Part shown: in pieces, positions 6,348 to 12,615 of the stretch | Layout: every line of letters begins with the position of its first letter | How positions within the stretch are numbered: the first letter of the stretch is position 1 | NCBI GenBank assembly: GCA_900548365.1 | Contig: URKM01000053.1 | Span: 1-12,615, forward strand | DNA: 12,615 bases | Direction: 5' to 3' | From: an uncultured Collinsella sp. | GTDB lineage: Bacteria; Actinomycetota; Coriobacteriia; Coriobacteriales; Coriobacteriaceae | The notes under the pieces: generated by a model | What the model was told of the DNA's origin: nothing | The model's input: the letters and a program-made list of their open reading frames with translations, nothing else | The model's database searches: none | Made by a program: the position numbers and the translations under genes

Positions 6348-7337
6348 ATGAAGATCAAGTTCTATGAATTGCGAGACGACGAGCACGCGGCGCTCGACCG
6401 CGCCGTCGCGATGCTCCCCGCCGGCTACGAGCTCTCCTCGACGAGCGATACCCTGCGCGCCGACAACCTCGATACGCTCGACGGCGCCGAGGCCGTGGTG
6501 ATCGTCAACAAGAGCCCGCTCGATGCGCAGATGCTGGCGATGCTGCATGCCGAGGGCGTTCGCTACGTGGCCACGCGCAGCATCGGCTTCAACCACATCG
6601 ACATCGAAGCAGCGCGCGAACTGGGTATCCGCGTGTGCAACACGATCTATCCGCCGTACGGCGTCGCGGAGTTCGCGGTGATGCTCATGCTCATCGCGCT
6701 GCGCAAGTACAAGCCGGCGATGTGGCGCCAGCAGGTCAACGACTACTCGCTCGCGGGTCTGCAGGGGCGCGAGCTGCGCAACCTCACCGTGGGCGTCATG
6801 GGAACCGGGCGCATCGGCCGCGCCGTCATCGACTACCTGTCGGGCTTCGGCTGCAAGATCCTCGCCTACGACCCGTTCCCCGCGCGCGACCTCGAGGAGC
6901 GCGGCCTGGCGACGTACGTGGAGCTCGACGAGCTCTATGCGAGCAGCGACCTCATCACGCTGCACATGCCGCTCATGGACGCGACGCGCGGCATCATCGA
7001 TGCGGGCGCGCTGGCCAAGATGCGCGACGGCGTGGTGCTCGTCAACGTGAGCCGCGGCGAGCTCATGGATGTCGAAGCATTGGTCGACGGCATCGAGAGC
7101 GAGAAGATCGGGGCGCTGGCGATGGACGTCTTCGCGGAGGAAGACGGTATCTACCACGTGAACCGCACCCACGATATCCTGGCGAACCGCAACATGGCCT
7201 ATCTGCGCCAGTTCCCCAACGTGGTGCTCACCCAGCACATCGCCTTCTACACCGATGTGGACGTGGACTCCATGGTCGAGCAGGGCGTGGGCGGCATCGT
7301 CGCGATGGCGACGGGGGAGTGCGCCACCGAGCTCTAG
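6348..7337 (+). CDS. D-2-hydroxyacid dehydrogenase (D-lactate dehydrogenase/VanH type)
   Basis: This 329-residue cytoplasmic NAD-dependent enzyme probably reduces pyruvate or a similar 2-oxoacid to the D-hydroxyacid, regenerating NAD during fermentation. The substrate-domain segment is VATRSIGFNHIDIEAARELG, with the TRS(I/V)G.NHID wording seen in VanH-like enzymes. The nucleotide-binding motif is GTGRIG (152-157). The catalytic set is visible: Arg236 in NVSRGE, Glu264/265 in DVFAEED, and His297 in TQHIAFYTD. Length is normal for the family. The start at 6348 rests on GGAGG five bases upstream. The gene diverges from the flavoprotein gene across a 240-base region and ends in its own terminator, so it is monocistronic. 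Other 2-oxoacids (for example 2-oxoisocaproate) cannot be excluded as substrates. Confidence 0.9.
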   Translation: MKIKFYELRDDEHAALDRAVAMLPAGYELSSTSDTLRADNLDTLDGAEAVVIVNKSPLDAQMLAMLHAEGVRYVATRSIGFNHIDIEAARELGIRVCNTIYPPYGVAEFAVMLMLIALRKYKPAMWRQQVNDYSLAGLQGRELRNLTVGVMGTGRIGRAVIDYLSGFGCKILAYDPFPARDLEERGLATYVELDELYASSDLITLHMPLMDATRGIIDAGALAKMRDGVVLVNVSRGELMDVEALVDGIESEKIGALAMDVFAEEDGIYHVNRTHDILANRNMAYLRQFPNVVLTQHIAFYTDVDVDSMVEQGVGGIVAMATGECATEL

Positions 7338-7362
7338 GCAGGGCACCCCATCGGTCCGTCGG

Positions 7363-7395
7363 CGGCGGGGGGCGATAATCGGCTCCCGCCGTTTT
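7363..7395 (+). terminator. Intrinsic terminator of the D-2-hydroxyacid dehydrogenase gene
   Basis: CGGCGGG (7363-7369) pairs perfectly with CCCGCCG (7385-7391). The interior can add CGA-TAA-TCG. TTTT follows at 7392-7395. It begins 26 bases after the stop codon. Confidence 0.75.
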
Positions 7396-7435
7396 GTGGA
7401 GCGAGGCGCTCGGGATTCGCGGGACCTTGGACGCG

Positions 7436-7474
7436 GCTGCGGCGCCGGCGCGACCACAGGGGAGGCGCCGCAGC
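7436..7474. repeat. 11-bp perfect inverted repeat between two terminators
   Basis: GCTGCGGCGCC (7436-7446) is the exact reverse complement of GGCGCCGCAGC (7464-7474), with a 17-base loop. It lies in the 252-base gene-free gap 7338-7589, after the dehydrogenase terminator and before the terminator of the converging operon. No T-tract adjoins it. The rest of the gap shows no ORF with a ribosome site. Confidence 0.7.
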
Positions 7475-7500
7475 GTGGATACGCCGTCGCGGACCCTTTC

Positions 7501-7541
7501 GAAAGCGAAAAGGCCGCCACCTGAAAGGTGACGGCCTTCTT
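7501..7541 (-). terminator. Terminator of the NifU-like/GGGtGRT operon
   Basis: The stem is AAGGCCG (7510-7516) with CGGCCTT (7532-7538), a C-A mismatch, then CACCT (7518-7522) with AGGTG (7526-7530) around a GAA loop. On the minus strand the hairpin runs into TTTTCGCTTT, fitting termination of the operon about 50 bases after its last stop. On the plus strand it is followed by CTTCTT, so it may work weakly both ways. Confidence 0.8.
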
Positions 7542-7589
7542 CAGCCAGAGGCGAGCGCGCGATAGCGGCCCGCATGAGGCGGAACGCTC

Positions 7590-8594
7590 TTAGGCGTTCA
7601 GAGCGGCGTTGACGGCAACGGCGCAGGCGACGGTGGCACCGACCATGGGGTTGTTGCCCATGCCGATGAGACCCATCATGTCGACGTGCGCGGGCACCGA
7701 GGAGGAGCCGGCGAACTGGGCGTCGGAGTGCATGCGGCCCATGGTGTCGGTCATGCCGTAGGAGGCGGGGCCGGCAGCCATGTTGTCCGGGTGCAGGGTA
7801 CGGCCGGTACCGCCACCGGAAGCGACGGAGAAGTACTTCTTGCCAGCCTCCAGGCGCTCCTTCTTGTAGGTGCCAGCGGTGGGGTGCTGGAAGCGCGTGG
7901 GGTTGGTGGAGTTACCGGTGATCGAGATGTCGACGTTCTCGTGCCACATGATGGCAACGCCCTCGCGGACGTCGTCGGCGCCGTAGCAGTTGACGGCGGC
8001 ACGGGGACCATCGGAGTAGGGGATGGTCTGAACGATCTTCAGCTCGCCCGTGTAGTAGTCGAACTCGGTCTGCACGTAGGTGAAGCCGTTGATGCGGGCG
8101 ATGATCTGAGCGGCGTCCTTGCCGAGGCCGTTCAGGATGACGCGCAGCGGCTTGGTGCGGGCCTTGTTGGCGTTGAGGGCCAGCTTGATGGCGCCCTCGG
8201 CGGCGGCGAAGGACTCGTGGCCGGCGAGGAACGCGAAGCACTCGGTGTCCTCGGAGAGGAGCATGGCGCCCAGGTTGCCGTGGCCCAGACCGACCTTGCG
8301 GTCCTCGGCGACGGAGCCCGGAACGGTGAAGGCCTGGATGCCCTCGCCGATCAGGGAAGCGGCCTCGGAAGCGCTCTTGGCGCCCTTCTTGATAGCCAGG
8401 GCGCAGCCCAGGGTGTAGGCCCACTCGGCGTTCTGGAACGCGATGGACTGGGTGTCGTGAACGATCTCGCGAGCGTTAACGCCCTTGTCGAGGCAGATCT
8501 GCTCGGCTTCCTCGAGGGAGGCGATGCCGTTCTCGGCGAGGCAGGCGTTGATCTTCTCAACGCGGCGCTCGTAACCTTCAAAGGTAACAGCCAT
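7590..8594 (-). CDS. GGGtGRT family protein (unknown function)
   Basis: This 334-residue protein carries the motif that names its family, GGGTGRT, at 260-266 (SVASGGGTGRTLHPDN). Other conserved-looking glycine and histidine patches are GHGNLG (104-109), AGHESFAAAEG (124-134), NGLGKDAAQIIARING (155-170) and the C-terminal MGLIGMGNNPMVGATVA. There is no signal peptide or clear membrane helix, so it is probably cytoplasmic. Six cysteines (18, 34, 64, 119, 203, 324) are scattered without a classic Fe-S spacing. It is the second gene of a two-gene operon, 15 bases after the NifU-like gene, with AAGGGAGGG before ATG 8594. Codon use is strongly biased to C-ending and AAG codons, which suggests high expression. 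The glycine-rich motif hints at nucleotide or phosphate binding, but this is inference; no activity is known to me. Confidence 0.9.
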   Translation of the reverse strand: MAVTFEGYERRVEKINACLAENGIASLEEAEQICLDKGVNAREIVHDTQSIAFQNAEWAYTLGCALAIKKGAKSASEAASLIGEGIQAFTVPGSVAEDRKVGLGHGNLGAMLLSEDTECFAFLAGHESFAAAEGAIKLALNANKARTKPLRVILNGLGKDAAQIIARINGFTYVQTEFDYYTGELKIVQTIPYSDGPRAAVNCYGADDVREGVAIMWHENVDISITGNSTNPTRFQHPTAGTYKKERLEAGKKYFSVASGGGTGRTLHPDNMAAGPASYGMTDTMGRMHSDAQFAGSSSVPAHVDMMGLIGMGNNPMVGATVACAVAVNAALNA

Positions 8595-8609
8595 TATTTC
8601 CCTCCCTTT

Positions 8610-9344
8610 CTACTCGTGGACGGGGAAGACGTTGGCGACCGTGTGGGTCTCCTCGTCGTTGCGCGGATCGATGTACTTGGCAGCGTTCTCCCACTGGCCG
8701 TAGTGACCCATGGCGCCGGCGATGGCCTCCTCGGGGGTCTTGCCGGCCTTGAGGGCGTCGGTGAACTTGCCGAGGTTCATGAACTCGAACGCGATGATCT
8801 CGTTGTTCTCGTTCAGAGCCATGCGGGTGACGTAGCCCTGGGCGAGCTCGAGGTAGCGAGCGCCCTTGGCCTTGGTGCCGAACATGGTGCCGACCTGGGA
8901 GCGCAGGCCCTTGCCGAGGTCGTCAAGGGAGGCGCCGACGGGCAGGCCGCCCTCGGAGAATGCGGTCTGGGTGCGGCCGTACACGATCTGCTTGAAGATC
9001 TCGCGCATGGCAACGTTGATGGCGTCGCAGACGAGGTCGGTGTTGAGGGCCTCGAGGATGGTCTTGCCGGGGAGGATCTCGGAAGCCATGGCGGCGGAGT
9101 GGGTCATGCCCGAGCAGCCGATGGTCTCGACGAGGGCCTCCTCGATGATGCCCTCCTTGACGTTGAGCGTGAGCTTGCACGCGCCCTGCTGGGGAGCGCA
9201 CCAACCCACACCGTGAGTGAGACCGGAGATGTCCTTGATCTCCTTAGCCTTGACCCACTTGCCCTCCTCGGGGATGGGTGCGGGGCCGTGGTATGCGCCC
9301 TTGGCGACGGGGCACATGTTCTCCACTTCAGATGAGTACTGCAT
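8610..9344 (-). CDS. NifU-like iron-sulfur cluster scaffold protein, partner of GGGtGRT
   Basis: This 244-residue cytoplasmic protein has an N-terminal region related to NifU_N/IscU scaffolds, which build Fe-S clusters on three cysteines. The family pattern is visible around Cys49 (GVGWCAPQQGAC, also Cys56), Cys77 (VETIGCSGMTHSAAMASEILPGK) and Cys106 (DLVCDAIN). Cys11 lies near the N-terminus. The segment from about 130 to 244 is specific to this subfamily and ends in a charged tail. ATG 9344 has GAGGAGAGG upstream. It heads the operon with the GGGtGRT gene; no cysteine desulfurase or other isc/suf gene is nearby. It therefore probably serves a dedicated partner rather than general Fe-S supply. 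The scaffold fold is well supported; cluster transfer to the GGGtGRT protein is inference. Confidence 0.88.
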   Translation of the reverse strand: MQYSSEVENMCPVAKGAYHGPAPIPEEGKWVKAKEIKDISGLTHGVGWCAPQQGACKLTLNVKEGIIEEALVETIGCSGMTHSAAMASEILPGKTILEALNTDLVCDAINVAMREIFKQIVYGRTQTAFSEGGLPVGASLDDLGKGLRSQVGTMFGTKAKGARYLELAQGYVTRMALNENNEIIAFEFMNLGKFTDALKAGKTPEEAIAGAMGHYGQWENAAKYIDPRNDEETHTVANVFPVHE

Positions 9345-9391
9345 GCCTCTCCTCTCTGTTGTAGTAACACGACATGCCCTTATAGTTTACC
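9345..9391 (-). promoter_or_regulatory. Upstream region of the NifU-like/GGGtGRT operon
   Basis: On the minus strand, GGTAAACTATAAG (9391-9379) offers two overlapping -10 candidates, TAAACT and TATAAG, about 35-45 bases before the ATG. The ribosome site GAGGAGAGG follows. No convincing -35 is seen. The same GGTAAACT octamer lies 51 bases before the flippase-like gene (10924-10917). Confidence 0.3.
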
Positions 9392-9436
9392 GCGAAGATG
9401 GGAGGATATATCGGTGAATGGGCCGAAATATGGGAC

Positions 9437-9461
9437 TGACGGAAACCCCATGGGTACGAAA
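9437..9461 (-). terminator. Weak possible terminator of the flippase-like gene
   Basis: On the minus strand, about 10-35 bases after the TAG at 9472, CCCC and GGGG blocks around a 12-base loop are followed by TTT. The stem is only about 4 bp, so it is a poor candidate. No better terminator is visible before the next operon's promoter. Confidence 0.25.
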
Positions 9462-9471
9462 GGGGCCCGCG

Positions 9472-10866
9472 CTACTCGCGCGGCGCCGCGTCGTCGCGCT
9501 CCCGGCCCGCCGACTGCCTGCGCGCCGGGACCCGCACGGTGATGCCGCCGCCCTTCGCGGCCGGCGACTTCGCCTTCTTCGCGGCGGGGCTGTAGGCGAT
9601 GCCCGCGGGCTTCTTGATGCCGCTGAAGTTGCCGTGCGCCACGTGCTTGACGTTGCCCATGCGGCGGGTCCAGCGGTTGTAGATGCTCTCGCCCGTGGTC
9701 GAGCGCATGCCCATGCAGGGCGCGGCGATGAGGACGGGCAGCAGGTACTCGACGCTGCGCCAGATCACCAGGCCGGCGGAGAGGTGCCAGCCGAACATGT
9801 TCTGGAAGAGGTAGGTGAAGCCCACCTCGGCGCCGCCCGCGCCGCCGGGCAGCGGGATGGCGTTCACCAACAGCTCGACCATGGAGCCCGAGGCGAGGCA
9901 GATGAGCAGGTCGGCCTCGAGGCCGAAGGAGCGCAGGACGAAGTAGGGGAGCGCGTACATGCATCCCAGCTGCAGCAGGGTGAGCAGCTCGACCACGGGC
10001 AGCACGTGCCACTGGGAAGCCGCAGCGCGGAACGCCTGGGAGAACGAGGCGACCTGGGTGTTCACCACGTCGAGGTACTTCTCGTAGCGCTCTTCGTTCA
10101 GGATATGCAGGGTGCGGCCCAGCTTGAGGCCGAAGGTCCCGAGCTTCTGGATGGGGCCGGGGAGCAGACAGAGCAGCAGCACGCCGCCCACCTGGATGAA
10201 CTTGAAGCCGAACATGAAGATGCCGATGAAGGTGACGTTGAGCCCGAGGATGGTGACGTCGGCGAAGGTGTCGAGGAAGTAGCCGCCGCAGAACAGCAGC
10301 ATGATCGCGGCGAAGATGCCCTCGCCCGCCTCGTAGAGGGTGAAGCGCACGAACTGCAGGGCGGAGGCGTCCGCCAGGGGGAGGCCGGCGCGCGTGAGCC
10401 GGTAGATCTGCGAGGGTATCACGCCCGCGCCGCCGGGGGTGAGGCGCATGAAGAACACGCCCGATGCCTCGACGCTCATGAGGTCGCGGAAGCCTACGGG
10501 GGAGTCGTGGTCGACCACGACGATGGCGGCGTAGGCGAGGATGCCGAAGACGTAGTAGAACAGGAAGCAGATGATGCCGGCGACGATCCACTTGGGGTCG
10601 ACGCCCGCGAGCGCGCGGAAGAAGTCGTCGACCTGCCCGCTCAGCACGAGGTACGCGCCGTAGGCGACGGCGACGAAGGCGAGGAAGATGAAGGTGGTCC
10701 GCACCTGCTTCATCGAGGAGCTGTCCGCCTGCTGGTCGCGTGCGGAGCTGCGGTCGCCGACGGAGATCTTGGGCGCGACGCGCTCGGATGCGCGCGCCGC
10801 GCGCCCGTGCTCGGGAGTCCCGGGAACCTCCGGGTCTTTCGTATCGTTATGGGGCGTGGCCGCCAT
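9472..10866 (-). CDS. Flippase-like membrane protein (YbhN / LPG-synthase transmembrane family)
   Basis: This 464-residue polytopic membrane protein has about seven or eight hydrophobic helices between residues 55 and 385. Family marks are TPGGAGVIPSQIYRL (143-157) and PLPGGAGGAEVGF (338-350), the loop typical of the lysylphosphatidylglycerol-synthase transmembrane domain. The soluble aminoacyl-transfer domain of MprF is absent, so it is not an LPG synthase; relatives are treated as putative lipid flippases or polyprenyl-linked sugar carriers. Residues 1-52 are a polar, probably cytoplasmic extension, and residues 395-464 a Lys/Arg-rich basic tail. ATG 10866 is chosen over internal Met52 because AAGGGAGG (10879-10872) lies five bases upstream. 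It appears monocistronic. The transported substrate is unknown. Confidence 0.85.
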   Translation of the reverse strand: MAATPHNDTKDPEVPGTPEHGRAARASERVAPKISVGDRSSARDQQADSSSMKQVRTTFIFLAFVAVAYGAYLVLSGQVDDFFRALAGVDPKWIVAGIICFLFYYVFGILAYAAIVVVDHDSPVGFRDLMSVEASGVFFMRLTPGGAGVIPSQIYRLTRAGLPLADASALQFVRFTLYEAGEGIFAAIMLLFCGGYFLDTFADVTILGLNVTFIGIFMFGFKFIQVGGVLLLCLLPGPIQKLGTFGLKLGRTLHILNEERYEKYLDVVNTQVASFSQAFRAAASQWHVLPVVELLTLLQLGCMYALPYFVLRSFGLEADLLICLASGSMVELLVNAIPLPGGAGGAEVGFTYLFQNMFGWHLSAGLVIWRSVEYLLPVLIAAPCMGMRSTTGESIYNRWTRRMGNVKHVAHGNFSGIKKPAGIAYSPAAKKAKSPAAKGGGITVRVPARRQSAGRERDDAAPRE

Positions 10867-10871
10867 AGATG

Positions 10872-10924
10872 CCTCCCTTGCCTTCGACTTCGATCGTAAT
10901 CAGGGCATATCTTGGCAGTTTACC
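10872..10924 (-). promoter_or_regulatory. Candidate promoter and ribosome site of the flippase-like gene
   Basis: On the minus strand GGTAAACT (10924-10917) and TACGAT further downstream are possible -10 elements (TANNNT form). The strong ribosome site AAGGGAGG is at 10879-10872. No clear -35 is present, so the assignment is tentative. Confidence 0.3.
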
Positions 10925-10992
10925 CGTTGCGGGGACCTTCGGCGTGGAGAGGCGAAGCGCACAAGAACGCCAAAAGAATCGACATGCGGACG

Positions 10993-11013
10993 AACTGCGG
11001 GAAATGCGCAGTT
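10993..11013. repeat. 7-bp inverted repeat between ABC permease and flippase-like gene
   Basis: AACTGCG (10993-10999) and CGCAGTT (11007-11013) flank a 7-base loop in the 190-base gap after the permease stop. On the minus strand a T-run lies before the hairpin, not after it, so it does not look like a terminator for the ABC operon. It might be an operator for the flippase-like gene. Confidence 0.5.
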
Positions 11014-11056
11014 AAAAAGCGGTATGCGGGGGCGTTGCAGCGGGTGCGGGCGCCAG

Positions 11057-11691
11057 CTAGCGGATCCGCCGGTAGGCTGTGAGACGGTGCTCGACGAGGC
11101 GCAGCAGGCCGTCGATGCCAAGGGCGAGCGCGGCGCAGCAGACGGTGCCGCCGAGGATCTTCGGCACGTTGAGCGTGCGCAGGCCGCTGAAGAGCACGGC
11201 TCCCAGACCGCCGGCGTTGATCGTCGCGGCGACCGTGGCGATGCCCACGCACGAGATGGCGGCCATGCGGATGCCCGCGACGATGGCGGGCGCCGCGAGC
11301 GGCAGGCGAACGCGGAGCATGGCCTGCGCGGGCGACATCCCCATGCCGCGCGCCGCCTCGAGGACGGCGGGGTCGACCCCGTTAAGCCCCTCGAGCGCGT
11401 TTCGGACGAGGATGAACTGGCAATACGCCACCATGACGATGACGGCCGAGGTCTCGCCCAGGCCGGTGAGGGGGATGAGGAGCGCGAACAGCGCGATGCT
11501 GGGGATGGAGTAGAACGCTCCCAGCAGCTCGACCACGACCGACCCGGCGCGGCGCGAGCGCAGGCAGGCGAGCGTGATGGCGGCGGCGATGACGATGGCG
11601 AGGGCGAGCGTGACGAGCACCAGCCCTGCGTGCTCGAGCGTGGCCTCGGTGAAGAGGTCGAGATGGGAGAGGAAGTAGGAGATCGTTTCCA

Positions 11692-11692
<1 letters not shown>
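11057..11692 (-). CDS. Quaternary-amine/osmoprotectant ABC importer, permease (OpuCB/ProW type)
   Basis: This 211-residue inner-membrane permease has five or six hydrophobic helices. The family stretch YSIPSIALFALLIPLTGLGE is at 61-80. VDPAVLEAARGMGMSPAQ (107-123) contains the EAA loop that docks on the ATPase. IATVAATINAGGLG is at 151-164. These are typical of glycine betaine/carnitine/choline permeases such as OpuBB/OpuCB. ATG 11692 is preferred over an upstream in-frame ATG because it overlaps the ATPase stop as TGATG, implying translational coupling. No substrate-binding protein or second permease follows. They may lie upstream beyond the window or elsewhere. The exact substrate cannot be read from the sequence. 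Confidence 0.88.
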
Positions 11693-12480
<788 letters not shown>

Positions 12481-12499
12481 GGCGTTCCTTCGGGTAGGG

Positions 12500-12615
12500 T
12501 GAACGGGTGGGACGGGGGCGGGACGCAGCCGGGGACGGGGCCGGGGCCGCTGGGCCGCCGGGGTCGGGGCTCGGTCGGGGCGTCCGTGCAGCCGGGCAGC
12601 CGGCGGCGGGCGCCC
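12500..12615. other. Extremely G-rich tract upstream of the ABC operon
   Basis: This edge segment is nearly all G and C on the plus strand, with runs of three to five G. The block 12531-12580 has successive GGGG/GGG runs separated by 1-7 bases, matching the classic G-quadruplex pattern. A minus-strand frame stays open from the window edge to a TGA overlapping the ATPase ATG (ATGA at 12480-12477). It would read as low-complexity Pro/Arg-rich protein. At this composition an open frame means little, so I do not call a gene. Confidence 0.5.

Noticed and set aside
6348..7337. VanH-type vancomycin resistance, suggested by the VanH-like wording of the dehydrogenase.
   Set aside because: No D-Ala-D-Lac ligase, VanX dipeptidase or VanRS regulators are present. 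A fermentative D-lactate dehydrogenase explains it better.
6108..7520. Upstream extension of the flavoprotein frame to 1140 residues.
   Set aside because: The extra N-terminal part lies antisense to the D-2-hydroxyacid dehydrogenase. The flavoprotein's FAD motif starts just after ATG 6107, which has its own ribosome site and -10 element.
7686..9335. A 549-residue plus-strand frame across the NifU-like/GGGtGRT operon.
   Set aside because: It is antisense to two recognised protein families and has low-complexity Gly/Val/Asp/Leu composition.

Overview
The window looks like chromosomal DNA of a high-G+C anaerobic actinobacterium, most likely Collinsella or a close relative in the Coriobacteriia. 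The reasons are the G+C-rich coding style, strong AGGAGG-type ribosome sites, a cell-wall protein ending in LPQTG, and a GGGtGRT/NifU-like gene pair typical of gut anaerobes. The genus is inferred from general knowledge; no search was run.

Layout. (1) 1-90: 3' end of a tRNA-Lys(CTT) with a clear intrinsic terminator. (2) 91-415: gene-free, with two copies of a 44-bp tandem repeat and a probable promoter region. (3) 416-2698 (+): a secreted, sortase-anchored family 3 glycoside hydrolase of the NagZ type. (4) 2919-4034 (+): a membrane acyltransferase (family 3) broken by one in-frame TAA at codon 252. (5) 4098-6107 (-): a soluble FAD-dependent fumarate-reductase-like flavoprotein. (6) 6348-7337 (+): a D-lactate dehydrogenase-like 2-hydroxyacid dehydrogenase, divergent from the flavoprotein. 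(7) 7338-7589: two terminators with a long inverted repeat between them. (8) 9344-7590 (-): a two-gene operon of a NifU-like scaffold protein followed by a GGGtGRT protein, a conserved pair of unknown function. (9) 10866-9472 (-): a YbhN/flippase-like membrane protein of the LPG-synthase transmembrane family. (10) 12480-11057 (-): ATPase and permease of a quaternary-amine/osmoprotectant ABC importer with overlapping reading frames. (11) 12481-12615: a very G-rich tract at the window edge.

How the genes fit together. There is no single pathway. The flavoprotein and the D-2-hydroxyacid dehydrogenase could both dispose of reducing equivalents in a fermenting cell. The GH3 enzyme, the acyltransferase and the flippase-like protein all concern the cell envelope. 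The ABC importer probably brings in an osmolyte such as betaine, carnitine or choline. No mobile element, CRISPR array or defence system is visible. The feature closest to an undescribed system is the NifU-like/GGGtGRT operon, whose biochemical role is not established to my knowledge.
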